Positions 1-13,320 of a DNA stretch of 64,000 bases are shown here, piece by piece. Within the stretch, counting starts at the first letter, position 1; the number at the start of each line of letters is the position of its first letter. The notes under the pieces are model-generated. The model was not told where the DNA came from. It saw only the letters and a list, made by a program, of their open reading frames with translations, and did no database searches. The translations under genes and the position numbers were made by a program. Source of the stretch: Marsupella aquatica (Eukaryota > Marchantiophyta); NCBI GenBank assembly GCA_973895155.1, contig OZ316891.1, forward strand, positions 7,068,001 to 7,132,000. Reading direction: 5' to 3'.

Positions 1-3000
1 GTTGGAATCAGCGTCAGCAACAGCAGGAGATGCTCCAGCGGTGAAGGAGCTGTCCAAGACTTTTGACTTCGCCTCGGAAGAGCGGCTGTACAGTTGGTAC
101 TTTTCTCAACGGATGGTGGATGTGATTAGAAGCTATGTTTCTTAGTGTCGAATTCAAGGAACTTTAGGCATTCAATTTGACAACTGCTGGGAAGAACTTG
201 GTGTCTCTGAATGCATATATTTGACAAGGAGATAGAGAATGGTGATTTGGGCAAATGAGATGATATGGGCCTTGCTCAGGTGGGAATCTGAAGGCCATTT
301 CAAGCCTAATACGGAGAAGGAAGGAAAACCATTCGTCATGGCAATGCCTCCACCCAATGTCACTGGGGCTCTGCACATGGGCCATGCTATGTTTGTGACT
401 CTTGAGGTAAGCTCAATGTATCCTGCTGCTGTTAAAGACCCTCAGGTTCTGAAATGACTGTACTTGTTTCAAGCTTTTTTTTAACCTGCCATTGGAATTG
501 TGGGGTGTGTGTGGTGCACTGACATTTTCTCCGTTGATGTCAAAGGATATTATGACGCGGCATTGGCGGATGCGTGGCCGCCCTTCTCTGTGGGTGCCAG
601 GTACAGATCATGCAGGTATAGCCACGCAGGTACACTCCCTTATCATGAGGGTTAGCCCTTTCTGTAATGCGTCGTACATAACACTGTGCTGTAAGTATCC
701 TTTGCAAGAAGATTTGGTCAAGATTTAGATTATCGCATCATTCATTGTTTTTAGTAGCCCTATTCTCGACAGGACGTTGATCACTTCTACCTGCTTGCAG
801 CTGGTGGTCGAGAAATTGTTGGCTTCCCAGGGTGTGAAACGTGCAGATCTTGGTCGAGAGGAATTTACTAAACGAGTTTGGGAGTGGAAGCACAAGTAGG
901 TGATCTTCTTTAAACTTCATAAGAGATTGGAAGATATTTCCAGTGTACCTGAGCAACGTCTCTTTAAATCCATAGTAGGGGCATTCGACTCTTGGAGTAC
1001 CTACAGATGATGCCATACAGGGAAACATCACATGGAGAATTATTTGTTGGGGTTTCCCTAATCATCTCTCTTTCATGGATCCTGGTCTCAGCTCTTTCAT
1101 TCTTTAATTCCTTCCTCCCAATCTCGAACAAGCACAACATCGAGCCTGGACAGGGTAGATTATGCTTTGTGATGGTGTCGAATGGAATTTAGTATGTTTT
1201 CCTCAGAGCCGACAAAGTCAAGCTTCCAGCTGGAGTAACTAAAGTGGTAATTCGGATCTAGGTACGGTGGTACAATTACCAATCAAATGCGACGGCTGGG
1301 TGCATCCTGCGACTGGGAAAGAGAGCATTTTACGCTTGACGATCAATTAAGCAGTTCGTGATCTTACCTTTTCGGACAATCATGTTTTCCTTGAGAATTT
1401 AATAGATTCCGATGCTTGTCTTATGCTTTAAGTCAGTAAAGAGGGAATTTTGAAAAATTCAGACGTTGTTGGGCAACTGTTTGCAGAAGCTGTGGTGGAG
1501 GCTTTTGTTCGTCTACATGAGAAAGGTCTCATTTACCGTGGTATGATCTTCGTTTAGTCTTTTGTCTCCCTGACCACAAGGTTGTGTCAGCGCTGATCTT
1601 GGGAAAGTATCTGATGACATTCACTTTAAAGTCAAAAAGTTTGACCGTTTGGTAGACCCTATTGGCTTTCCATTCCACTTCTTCTCTGCAATTGTCTGTA
1701 CTTGACAATTTTATATTGTGCAGACCTTTTTCTTATCAGTATATCTGGGCACATTGTTCCACTTGTTCATTATCTGACCAGTTGGGATGTTTTCTCCGGC
1801 TTCCACAGGGAGTTACATGGTCAATTGGTCTCCAAATCTCCAAACAGCTGTCTCCGACTTGGTGGGTTTTGTTTTCCATGAGTGAATTAGAATTATATTC
1901 GAGTAGTTCAAAACTATATCTCACTCTAATTACTGGAATTACCATCCTCTGGGTTTATGACAGGGTCGTAGTGATGTCATGCTAAGGTTCTTCCTTTCAA
2001 TTAACTATTCATCTTCTGTATGACAGCACCAAGCTGGGTTCCCAACTGTTTGCTCTGCATGTAAGTTTTTGAGATTCTGCCATGCCAAACGCAGGAAGTA
2101 GAGTACTCTGAGGAGCCGGGAACTCTCTTTTACTTCAAGTACCCTGTTGCTGATGGAACCACGTATATTCCGATCACCTTCCTTTTTGTATGAACTTCTT
2201 CCAGTCATCAAGGTCCGGGTCTAACTGGTGATCATCAAGGTCTTCCTGAATGATCTTTGAATTTGGTTTTCTCGTGCCTTGCTGTGGTCAAGCTCAGAGT
2301 GTTGGGCTTTGACAGTGCAGGTAAATTAAGAGTTGGGCTTTTGCTGCATGCAGAGAGGATTATCTACCTGTAGCCACGACGAGGCCTGAGACAGTGCTAG
2401 GTGATACAGCTGTTGCCGTCCACCCCCAGGTAAGCTATTTCTTTCTCGAAGTAATATAGTAGGCGGGGGCAGTCTATAGCATTTGGACCGGTGGAATTTG
2501 ATAGCTTTCATCCGTTCTAGGTGCTTTTCCGATACTACCAGCACAATTTAGAACCAGCAATGCCGCGGTTTTATCAAATCTTGTATCATTTCCAATGATG
2601 TACAGACTCTTGGATTTCTTAGAATGGCACCGTGACAGGAAAAACTCTATTTGCTAAGTTGGGTTGTCGCTACACAGGATGAACGGTATTCCAAATACGT
2701 TGGCAAGACGGCAGTGGTTCCCATGAGCGGCGGCAGGAAAATTCCTATTATTGCAGATGAGGTATGCTACCACATAATGCATTGACTAGCTCAAACAATA
2801 TTGCCATTCAATGAATATTCAGGATTCTTTAGTATGAGATTTCCCTCAAAAACCGCCTGGCAGAAAAGGAGATCGTGGGGACTAGGATATCAGTTCAATG
2901 CTCAGCAGATCCTTGAGTTGCATGCATATTCCTTTGGTGTGGTTGATTTTCTGAAATATATACAAGGTCAAAGTTTTTGTTACTTCCATGATAATATATT

Positions 3001-6000
3001 TCGGGTACAAATGATTCTACCTTCAAGATAGTGCCAATATTTATGTTTTGTGGACGTTATTTAGTTGAGTCTTCTAAGTCACTTAGTGACTCTGTCAAAC
3101 TGGAAAAAACTTTAACCAACTCGACTGCTCAATCGGTTACAGTATGTGGACAGAGAATTTGGAACTGGTGCGCTGAAGATTACACCTGGGCATGACCCCA
3201 ATGATTATGCCATCGGGCAGAAAGTTGGCCTGCCTGTGATTAATATTCTCAACAAAGATGGCACTCTAAACGAGAATGCTGGAGATTATAGGTACTGCTT
3301 CTTCACTGTCAGATATTCTTGGAGAAAGGGCACCAGAAGTGAGACCAAGTTTGGCATTTACCAAGAAGCTTTTGAGGAATGATTGTTCTTTAACTCCGTT
3401 GTATACATATCCTGCTTTTGTGTGACTGTTTGACCAGGCTGGTATATCATTCGTGAACTACTTTGTGATGGACAGGGGTCTAGATCGTTTCGTAGCCCGT
3501 AAGCAGTTATGGGAGGATTTGGAAAAGATAGGGCTTGCAATAAAGAAAGAGTCTCGTACGCAACGCGTTCCTCGGTCTCAGAGAGGCGGAGAGGTTAGTA
3601 TATCAGCAGTGTCGTGCCTATCAAGCAAAGGTAGCAATAATGAATAAGGACAATGGAACATGATGGTTCAGCCATGCCAAACTCACGACTAAAACCTCAT
3701 AAATTAGTCAGCTAAAATGTATACCATTGTCACCTCCCATACATCATTTTGAAGTTGGGGTTATGAGATTTACGTGCCCTCGGCACCCTTGAAGGTTATG
3801 AATATGCTTTCCTTGCACTTGCCCTTTCTTATTGATATTTGATTCTTGTGCGGCCTATTTTTGACAACTTTTCGTCTGGATGTTGAGGGCAGGTTATTGA
3901 ACCTCTTGTTAGCAAGCAATGGTTTGTTACAATGGAACCTTTAGCCCAAAAGGGTCTAGAGGCAGTGGAAAATGGAGACCTTAAGATTATTCCTGAGAGA
4001 TTTGAGAAGGTAGGGAAAAACTGTCTTACTGCCAAATGACGATCTGATCAATATTTGGATTTGTCGGAGTCCTCTCCTTTGTGCAGGGACTGTTGCCAAG
4101 CCTGGAGATCGATCTAATCTCTTAGTTTTTCTGATCGTTTTGACAGTAGATCTATAATCAATGGTTGACCAACATCAAAGATTGGTGTATCAGCCGACAG
4201 CTGTGGTGGGGTCACCGGATTCCAGTATGGTACGTCAGGGGAGTGGAGGGAGCTGAAGAAGAGTATATTGTTGCTCGAAGCGAAGAAAGTGCCTATGTTA
4301 GGGCACGATCAATGTATGGAGATACAGTGAAACTCGAACAGGATCCAGATGTGCTCGATACATGGTTTTCAAGGTCAACCCCTACCTTCTGTTTGGATGA
4401 ATGAATTGAGTCTTGGCAAATTCTGTTAATGCAAAAGTCCTCCACGACGGACTAGTGTCTTATTTGCGGTATTTTAATTGATGCAATATGGTTCCGAGTG
4501 CTGAAAGTTCTTAAGCGTTGAGTGTTGTCATTTCAAGTAGTATCTGGTGGCCCACTAACACTGCGTTCATTTGGATGATCAGTGGACTGTGGCCCTTCAG
4601 CACTTTGGGTTGGCCAGATACTTCAGATGAGGATTTACGGCGCTTCTACCCAACAACTGTGTTGGAAACTGGGTATGTGCCATTCAGATCAATTCAAGAT
4701 TCGAAACAAAAGCATAACTTGTGCTATGTGACGGAGATGGCAGGTTCTTTTGCTGGTCCAGAAAGTAGAGACCAACCACCGCTTCTGATATTCCCTGGCA
4801 TAAGTTCATTTTCGCCAGCAAGGAAATTAGATCCTCCAAAGAGAGGATTCCATTTGTTGATCTTCTTGATCAAGCGCTGTTGTACTGAGTCGTTCACTGC
4901 TTGGGGTTGGCAGACATGACATATTGTTCTTCTGGGTAGCAAGAATGGTGATGCTCGGCATTGAATTTACGGGGAAGTCACCATTTTCCACTGTATATCT
5001 CCATGGTCTTGTCCGGGATAGTCAGGTAATTCTAATTAAAATCCTTAGCGCACTCTCCTTAGAACCTGCAGGACAGTGGGCTGTCTGATAATTTTCTGTC
5101 TTTGGGTCTTGAAATGAAGATTTATTGCAGTCGGTTGGATTTGACTACATCTTATTCGCTGTAAGTGGTTGTATCTTGTAGGGACGAAAGATGTCAAAGA
5201 CTCTGGGAAATGTGATAGATCCTCTTGAGACAATCCAAGATTATGGTGCAGATGCGTTACGCTTCACTCTAGCCACTGGCACCACTCCTGGACAGGTTTT
5301 TCTTTGTGAGCTTACTCAAAGTCTTATAGTACTTCAATAAAAAATTAAGAAGTTAACTTACTTATCAATTACTATGCATAAACAAAATCAACTTGTCTAA
5401 GCAGGTGTGAACCCGTTGCCGCAAGCTCAAATATTTCCACTCGAAACGCTCCCATATTTATTGTTGCAATGTGTAGGATGTGAATCTTTCCATGGAAAGA
5501 CTAAATGCAAACAAGGCATTCACAAACAAGCTGTGGAACGCCGGCAAATTTATATTGCTAAATCTTCCCGCTCCTTCAGATGCAGATGCATGGAATGGTG
5601 TCATTTTCAACAAGGTAATCCAATGGAACCAAAATTCTGCATGGGTGGCAGTAAATTACAAAAAACATATTTTCCAAACTATGTCTGATTCATGCTCGAA
5701 GTTTTTGACAGGCTAATTATTACTTAAACGGCAGACATTAAAGTAGATCTTCGCTAGGAACATGCATGCCTACAGTTTCATTTTATTTTTTCTTATAGGC
5801 ATGACAAGGGCTTGCTCTTGTTGCACTTGATGGGCTTCGATATATCTAGTCTTAACTCCCAATATTTCATGCACTGGAACATCCGGAAGTGCCTTAATAG
5901 TGGTAATCATTATTGGCTCTCATGAATTATTATTATTTCGCCTGAATATTACTCTGACAAGCTGCGACTTTGTCTTCTCAGTTTGATGATGAAAGTTTTC

Positions 6001-8187
6001 TGCGCAGCATGCCTCTTCCAGAACGATGGGTGGTGAGTTTCTCACGCGTGCATTTCAGTAACTCTTCCTTCTGAATAGCTGGTGCTCATTGGACTTCCAT
6101 CTGTTCTTTCAATGCTTCCCCGTGCCCCAGATGCACTCTGCTTTGGAGATGTATGTCGATTTATCTTCATCTTGTGCTGTTCAGCCGTACGAGATATGCA
6201 CAGCTAGGCTTGGGTTTATATATCGTTGGACATCTTTGTCATATCTTCTGTTCTGTAATTTCTTCTTATAGATTCTCTTGATGGCAGGTGACAAAGCTTC
6301 ACCTACTCATTGATTCTGTGACAGCAAGCTATGAGAGATTTGATTTCAATGAAGGGGGACGAGCTATATATGATTTTTTCTGGAATGACTTCGCTGACTG
6401 GTATGTTGTCGTTATCCAGTGCAAGCCCTGAATTGGTTATCATGAAGTTGCAGAATTGCAGTAGGATTGCTTGATGGTCTGCCCCTGCAATTAAATGCAC
6501 TGGCAGTGAAATGTAACTTTAAATTGTGGATTGTCAACATTCATCTGAGCAACTGCTACTACATTTTGCCTTGTTTGTTTGTGACTGTGCGTTACGACTC
6601 GCAGGTATATTGAAGCAAGCAAAACCCGTCTTTATAAGAATGAAGATCAGACTACTAGAGTTTGTGCACAGCGCACATTGGTTTACGTTTTTGACAGCAT
6701 ACTGAAACTTCTGCACCCATATATGCCTTTTGTTACAGAAGAGCTTTGGCAGGTGAGCAAACCTGACAGCTGAATTCTTTAAAGTTGTCGCAGTTTATGT
6801 TCTTTTTCTCTTAACTTTAACTGGTAAAACCTGTAAATCAAGTCCTTTGGACTTCAATTCATTCTTCGGCTCCCTTGGAAATGAACTCTTTTATCAACTG
6901 GAAGATAAAACTTGAGCGTTTTGGACTGTTTTATTGGCCCTCGGGATCTCTGAAGATGTCCGTTGTGAAGATTTTTGTAAGTTTCTCAGCAATGAAATGT
7001 TAAAAGATTCCCTTTCGTGCAGGGAATGCCACATGAAGGCAAGGCACTGATTGTCTCGAGCTGGCCTGAACAAGGGCTTCCTAAAGACACGCAAGCTTTG
7101 CAGCAATTTGAGGATATGCAGACCCTGGTTAGTAGCCTTCACGTGCACCATGGGTATTTGAATATTTCGAGGGTCGTTATTCTGGACGTGATATGTGTCT
7201 TGAGGAATTTGGTGCAATAAGCTCCAGTGGTTGTTCTACTGACAGATTAGGGCGATAAGAAATGCTCGAGCAGAGTATTCTGTAGAGCCAGCCAGGCGAA
7301 TCACGGCGATAATAGTTGCCAACTCTGACTATAAAGATTACCTCTGTGTAAGTTGACGGATCCTTTGATGCTATTTAATTAATATCATAGTACCATTGAG
7401 TTTTCAAATTTTGTTAGCCCATTAGTCTTAGATTATTAGATCAGGGTGTCGGAATGGTTTTAATTCTGGCTGGAACACACTTGACGTTCAGGAAGAGAAA
7501 AGTGTTATGGTGGCTCTTTGCAAGCTAGATCCTGCCAGCCTGTGCATCACGGCCAACACACCCAGTAGGTTTGGTGATTTCATGGGATTTACATGGTTTC
7601 ATTGTTCTGGCAAGCACTCTGTAGTAATTCCATTAGCTTATTAATTAGATGGTTACTGGTAAATTGGTTTTGAGACAATATGCTTCGGGCAATTCTGTAA
7701 GAAATCGGGCTACATCTACAATGCAGATGATACAGATCAAGCAGTGCAGCTGGTTGTTGCTGAAGGTCTCAAAGCCTACCTTCCTCTAGCTGGCTTGGTG
7801 GACATAGGCAAAGAAGTTGAGCGATTAACAAAGCAGGCAACTAAGTTGCAGTCGGAGTATGATGGAAATATGAAGAGGCTTTCTTCCTCTAAGGTGTGAA
7901 TCTTGTTTGTTGAACGTGTTTGGTTACTATTTGTCTAGTTTGTATCACAACCTCCTGGCAGTCTTCAACTAGGGATTGTCTCCAAAGTCAGGTTCTAGTT
8001 TACCATTGTTTGAAATATATATCTGACAGAAGTTTCTTTGTTATGTTGAATTCAGTTTGTTGATAAGGCTCCTCCTGACGTAGTACAAGGTGTAAGGGAC
8101 AAGACAACCGAAGCCGAAGAAAAGCTGCTCATTATAAGAAAACGACTTTCCCTTTTGGAATCAATGGCTGTCAGCAGCAGCAGTTAA
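1..8187 (+). CDS. EMB2247: Valyl-tRNA synthetase, organellar (EMB2247-like), 5' partial
   Basis: Class I aminoacyl-tRNA synthetase charging tRNA-Val; the sequence follows the plant organellar (chloroplast) form more closely than I would expect of the cytosolic one. Exons: 1-96, 280-406, 546-629, 801-895, 1262-1353, 1487-1540, 1809-1861, 2095-2162, 2354-2429, 2678-2761, 3143-3291, 3476-3593, 3893-4009, 4150-4373, 4583-4672, 4914-5025, 5182-5295, 5477-5614, 5982-6032, 6288-6400, 6605-6752, 7023-7127, 7246-7347, 7492-7564, 7727-7893, 8056-8187. All phases agree and give 926 residues to the TAA. Seen: HIGH-type motif HMGH (374-385), editing-domain TTRPET in the exon at 2354, [16 protein letters not shown] at 3143, [18 protein letters not shown] at 4150, KMSKT (5188-5202), the anticodon-binding region, and a C-terminal coiled coil in the last two exons. 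The start codon and transit peptide lie before the window. No frameshift or lost motif was found. Confidence 0.95.
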
Positions 8188-9002
8188 ATGATCCTTAACT
8201 AGATCAATTTACTGTGTCTCAGGTAGCCCTCTACATCAAAATCAATGTTCCCAGAAATGGCTCTACATTAGGGTCCAAATAGAATGTGGCACTCCTTCAC
8301 GCAAGAATTCAGGTGGGATCACGGACGAGTGCTCGCAGATCCCACCACCATGTATCGTCATTACATTTAGAATGACTGCTTCGAGTTCTCTTTCACAGAT
8401 GTGAATCTCGTCCTCTCAGTTCACAGCACTTGTACCTGTGAGCAGCAGCAATGAGGAAAATGTGGGTCCAAAATGATATTCGGTCAGAAATCACCCAGAC
8501 TTCTTCCGAGTCCTTGAGATACGCCAAATGGTCTTCAGGAGGTTTTTCGTTTTAAGGCCTTGTTAACAAGTTAACATGAATCTTCTCTTCCCCAAAGGGC
8601 TTTAGCTCATATGGAATCTCAACGGCGGCCTTGAAAATCTTCATCACGGAATGACAATTATCTAGTTGTAGTGTTCATGACCACACCTAACTGACTGTCA
8701 GCCTTCACTAGTTTTGGGCCTAAGGTCATTCATAAAATAACTTTAAATTTAGATATCTGAATTTCAGTGTACATAGTCTTATGCCCTTGTTTCAGATGAC
8801 ATTCCTCTGAGTGCTTCAATTATCAAATGAAATTCCAGGTTCTTGTTTGATTGTGATGAAGTTTCCAAACATTAACACTGCCAGCTGAATCCAGCTAGTT
8901 CTAAACCCACCAGTTCAGCTGAACCTAGTACTAGCAGGTGCTGAGTTCTAAACCCACTAGTTCAGCTGAACTAGGTGCACCCACTACTGCGAGATCTACT
9001 TT
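8188..9002. other. ValRS 3' flank; no gene seen
   Basis: Presumed 3' UTR and spacer after the ValRS stop. The only structure noticed is a short direct repeat of an 'agttctaaacccac-agttcagctgaac' motif at about 8897-8928 and 8945-8972. No coding stretch with family similarity was seen on either strand. Confidence 0.5.
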
Positions 9003-9790
9003 TTGCAAAGCAGTTAAAAAATAGGGGAAATTGCCTCAACCCATCTTGAAGAGAAATCTCTTTGATGGACAAATTCTGGGAATGCATCCAAATCCTCTGC
9101 GTACATTTGGGCAATCCAACAAGTGTGTATGATACCTTTCATGTAGGCATCCCAGTAATTACCCATCAAAATGTGACAAAAGGATTTGGACAATCCAACA
9201 AGGGTGGATGATGATCTTTCATGTAAGCAACTGTGTATGATGATGATATATTCTTTCATGTAGGCATCCCGGTAATTACCCATTAAAATGTGACAATAGG
9301 ATTTGGACAATCCAACACGTGGGGATGATGATCTCTCATATAGGCATCCTGGTAATTGCATATCAAAATGTGACAATAAACACTGTACTGGGTCTCTCCA
9401 TACCATGATAAATCTATTACTTTGTTTAAATTTTATATATATATAAATACATATCTGGCACCCAATTTTTGATGTGCAATTATCAGGACGTCTCATGTAG
9501 GCATGATCAAACCCATTCTAAGGAGTATGCCATATTCGTAGTGAATCACTAGTTCTAAACATTGACCTAGTTTAGCAAAGCAATTTAAAAAAAATAGTCG
9601 AAATTGCTTCAATCCATCGTCAGGTCTCTCTCTGAAAATAGAAGTCTTGGAGAACTCTCTTCGATGAACCAAATCCAGAACTGCATCCTTAATCCTGTGT
9701 ATGCCTCAAATTTAGTGACAGCTGGATTTGGACACTCCATCAAGCGTGGAAGATAATCTCTCATGTAGGCATGGTCTAAAAAGTTTGCCA
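9003..9790. repeat. Degenerate direct-repeat block
   Basis: Two diverged copies of one block start with similar text near 9003 ('gcaaagcagttaaaaa') and 9574 ('gcaaagcaatttaaaa'). Inside the first, a subunit containing 'catgtaggcatcc', 'taattacccat', 'aaaatgtgacaa' and 'ggatttggacaatccaac' recurs about three times between 9110 and 9375, and a fourth diverged version lies at 9725-9775. The ORFs in this area are simply the repeats read through. Confidence 0.7.
9347..9490. mobile_element. MITE-like element with inverted ends
   Basis: The left end (about 9347-9374) and right end (about 9462-9490) are imperfect inverted repeats: 'cctggtaattgcatatcaaaa' on the left corresponds to the reverse complement of 'ttttgatgtgcaattatcagg' on the right with few mismatches. 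The centre is AT-rich (TATATATATA near 9435). Similar 'ctcatRtaggcat' text flanks both sides (9334 and 9492). No coding capacity. A related pair of ends occurs at 37836-37956. Exact borders are uncertain because the left end belongs to the surrounding repeat block. Confidence 0.5.
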
Positions 9791-9813
9791 AACTACTAAA
9801 CTAGTACTTATCT

Positions 9814-9816
<3 letters not shown>

Positions 9817-9851
<35 letters not shown>
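9817..9851. repeat. (CT)n microsatellite
   Basis: About 35 bp of nearly perfect CT dinucleotide repeat. Confidence 0.95.
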
Positions 9852-9852
<1 letters not shown>

Positions 9853-11371
9853 AATGCAGATTTTACCAGATTCATGAGTTTAAGAAGTATCTGTCATCAC
9901 GTCTTGCATGACGATAGCTTCTAGTAAAAGTGAGCGCATTGTTCATGCACGGGCATGTACAAAGCCAGCTGGAATTGCACATGTTTTCGAAGGTGAAATT
10001 TACATTTTGAATTCTTGGGCCTTTTTGTTTTGCTCGAGAAACAATTCTGTTTTTTTTTTCTTTCAGGGGGAACAGCTCTAGAGCAAGCGAAACAATATGT
10101 TTTGTTTTAAGTCATTCAAGACAGATTCTCCAGATTTGGTGAGTGAAAGTCTTCTTTGGATGGCACAGATATTGATGACTTTCTTAGACTATTTGGCGCA
10201 TTACTACGCTTCAACAAGCTCCCTCAACTTCTTAAAGTTTGCCAAACTGCCTCTCGTTACACAAATCTATAAAACACTCATGTGTTTAACCTGGGTTGAT
10301 TTAACCTTATGAGCATTTCAGCCCCTTGTAAACCTCACACCAATCCATCCAAAACAATCTCAAAGAGCCCTTGAAGCAAGCAAAACTTAACCATGGGCGA
10401 GGTACTTGCAGCCCATTTTGTTTTAGTTAGTCATTATTCAATCCAAGGCTGTGATGCTGGAACATGACAGCCCAATTTATTTTCAAAACAGAGGGCCTTG
10501 CCCTCCAGCACAAGGCCCACAATTGAACAATAGTGCACAGTCTGGGGAATAAAACTTTTCCTTGACTTTTACTCAAAATGATAAAAATTAAATTCTTTTA
10601 GGGACTTTAAGTAAAGTGAATTAATGCCCAGGTGTTACAAGAGCATTGTGGGCACATAAACCCTTCAAAACCCAAGCTAAAACCCTCATATTTTATTTAT
10701 TTATTTATTATTATTTGGGGGTGGGGGGCGCTCTGGCCACAATGGACTGATATCAGGGCTTTACTGTATCTATAAGGCCAGGATGTTTCATTAAATAGGA
10801 CCTTCTATTCGAGGAAAAACTTTTTTTATATGACATGCTGTTGTTTTCATTCTCAAGCACAAAGCCCAGGCCTTTTTTTTTTTGGCGGGGGGGGAGGCAC
10901 CAGATCAAAAATTGTGGTTGATGTGGTTTCAATTTCCTTCCTTGTTTAGGGCCTCTTCGCCCATCGAAACGAAACCATAAAATCAAAGCAAATCAAATTT
11001 ATCCACATTTGGGATTTTTGTAGTAAATGTTCCCATCATGTCACCTAACTACTTTCTCTTCCCGAGGATGTTGGATTCTCACTCCTCCTTTGGTACAGTT
11101 TTATACGGTAGCATGATTCTGCCATGCAAGATCTTTCTCACGGATGGGCCTCCTCCTTTTTACACGTGTGACATTTCTTTCCACGTATTTATTAATTGGT
11201 TTTGGATATTTTCATTCATGTGTATTCTCTCTCATCTTTCTTCAGTCTTTTCGTCCCTTCGAGGAGTCATCACCATAGCTTCCCCATTCCTCGTGGGTTA
11301 AGTGTCATCTAGGGAATGGGAGATTTGGGATTTGTCTGGATAGGTTCCGCATTTGACCAGGTGGGTGACTG
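9852..11371. other. Intergenic; no gene seen
   Basis: Non-coding spacer. Holds low-complexity TTTA/TTA runs near 10690-10715, short G and T runs near 10720 and 10870, and no ORF that resembles a known family. Confidence 0.5.
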
Positions 11372-11801
11372 GGCAAGTGCCTGGTAAGTTTGTGGAGTAC
11401 TAGGGCGTCTCAAACCAGCTCAATCCTCAAGGTTTCATGTGACTAATATTTTGTGGGGCTGAGTCAGCAATGAGAAATCTGGGGTTCCCACAAACATGAT
11501 TGTTATCAACTCAGGCAAGTGCCTGGTAAGTTTGTGGAGGACTAGGGCGTCTCAAACCAGCTCAATCCTCAAGGTTTCATGTGACTAATATTTTGTGGGG
11601 CTGAGTCAGCAATGAGAAATCTGGGGTTCCCACAAACATGATTGTTATCAACTCAGGCAAGTGCCTGGTAAGTTTGTGGAGGAGTAGGGCGTCTCAAACC
11701 AGCCTCAATCCTCAAGGTTTCATGTGACTGAAATTTTGTGTGGCTGAGTCAGCAATGAGAAATCTGGGGTTCCCACCAAAACATGATTGTTATCAACTCA
11801 G
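11372..11801. repeat. 142-bp tandem repeat, three copies
   Basis: A 142-bp unit beginning 'ggcaagtgcctggtaagttt' starts at 11372, 11514 and 11656. The first two copies are almost identical; the third carries a few substitutions and small insertions and ends near 11801. The high identity suggests recent tandem duplication. No ORF spans the units. Confidence 0.95.
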
Positions 11802-12809
11802 GTGATGAGTACACTGGCATAGGCACCAAAATCACTGCACACTACATGTATCCAAGCCTTCAAGAATTGTTGTCGCCCATTCAAAAATCATTGGCGCCCA
11901 GTTGACCCACAAGAGCGTGTTGAAACCCATCTCAACCTGGAAACCCAAGTTCGCCCCAAAGTTGACTTTTGGGCAGGGTTGCGGACGTAGACTACTCAGA
12001 CCAGCTGAATAAAAATAATAGGAAACACCAGGTTTGAGATGCACTACTGTAGTTTGGGGCAGCACCGATGACCTTATTTTCCAGTTTCTACTTCATTGCC
12101 TTTCTCCGAGGCTGCTTTCTCCTAAGCTGTTGGTTTTAGGGGCCTCTAGAACTATTTTTTGTTGTGACCTTCCTATGTGATTTACTCCGGAGCTCTACCA
12201 AGCTTTAAATTTACTGTTGAGTAGTAGGGCTTCAGTTCCTTGGCAGAGGGGGGGGAGCAGTGTTTTTTTAGTGGAAAAGTCACTAAAAATAGTGAATTTG
12301 TCAAATTCCACCTCACTGAAAACAATAATACAACAACAATAGAATGGAGTAATAAGAGTGGCAAGTTGGAAGACTTCTTAGTGAGTATGCTCAATTTCAC
12401 CTCACTAAAAAGCCTTCGACTACTTTCGGCAAATATTCACCAAGATTTTTTGTCTTTGATTATCTACAGTGCTTTTTCTTCTAGCCAGAGACCCCACTAG
12501 CCAGAATCTGACAGTTATCCTCAAATCTAAGAAGATCTAAGGGTCAAAAATTAATGTAGAGAAAATTGATAAAGAATATTGTTAGCATCTTTGAAAAGAA
12601 AAAAAAAACTTGAAAATTACCTGGTGGGGGACGACTCTCACACTTTTTGTCCCTTTGGTTTCTTGTGTATATTCCTATCATTTAATCCCTTTGTTGGGTC
12701 TAGTCTCTCCAGGTTTGGCACTTTTTGTCCTTTGGCAGTGTGACATCTTATTGGGAAAGTGTGTGGCTGGAAATGTCCAGAGCCTCCTGGCTTTGAAGAA
12801 ACCAAATCC
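11802..12809. other. Intergenic; no gene seen
   Basis: Only short, unrelated ORFs in several frames. No splice chain or conserved motif could be built. Confidence 0.45.
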
Positions 12810-12891
12810 TCAACAACTCCACTATATTTGTTAGTGTCTGAGATTTTTTATGACAACTCCACTATATTTGTTAGTGTCGGAGATTTTTTTA
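12810..12891. repeat. Short tandem duplication, about 41 bp x2
   Basis: A unit containing 'acaactccactatatttgtt' followed by 'agtgtcKgagatttttt' occurs twice in tandem with one or two differences. Confidence 0.8.
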
Positions 12892-12944
12892 TGTGTGCTG
12901 CTTTTCTCTCTGTTTTGTCTGAGAATTGCATCTTTTTGTCTACT

Positions 12945-13199
12945 GTATGTGAAGACGGCAGCAGCAGCAGCAGTATGCTGAGCAGCTCCGCATCTGATGA
13001 GAATCTGAAAGTAGAGGACAATTGTGATGGGGGAGTTGAGAGAACGGAAGCTACAGTAGACATCGAGATTGTGGCTGCTGAAGCTGCAGACAAGGGAATG
13101 TGTGGTGCTGAGAGTGGCTACGAACGGAAAAGATGGCCAATGGCCTTGTTTAGGAATCGTCTAGGTGGAAAACAGATACGGTCCTGCCCTGGTGAGTAG
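12945..13199 (+). other. Possible orphan exon, unrecognised
   Basis: An open stretch with codon-like composition: a short serine run from AGC repeats, then an acidic segment (about residues ASDENLKVEDNCDGG), ending near a donor-like 'cctg|gtgagt' at 13191-13196. The frame stays open upstream into the tandem duplication at 12810-12891, which argues against it being a real exon there. No partner exon was found downstream. It could be a relic gene fragment or chance. No function is proposed. Confidence 0.2.
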
Positions 13200-13320
13200 A
13201 CCTGGAAGGCTAGCAGCTACGGCAGCCATCGATTCAGGAGGCAGACCGGAATGGCAGGGAAAGTCTGTTGTGGTTACAAACCAATCAAGGGAGATGGCTG
13301 ACTTGGGCTTCACCTGGTCA

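Noticed and set aside
738-1031. 97-codon minus-strand ORF over ValRS introns
   Set aside because: It overlaps exon 4 of a well-supported plus-strand gene and has no family features.
12759-13199. 147-codon ORF as an independent gene
   Set aside because: The first part is a tandem repeat read through. Only an exon-like end remains, without any partner exon.
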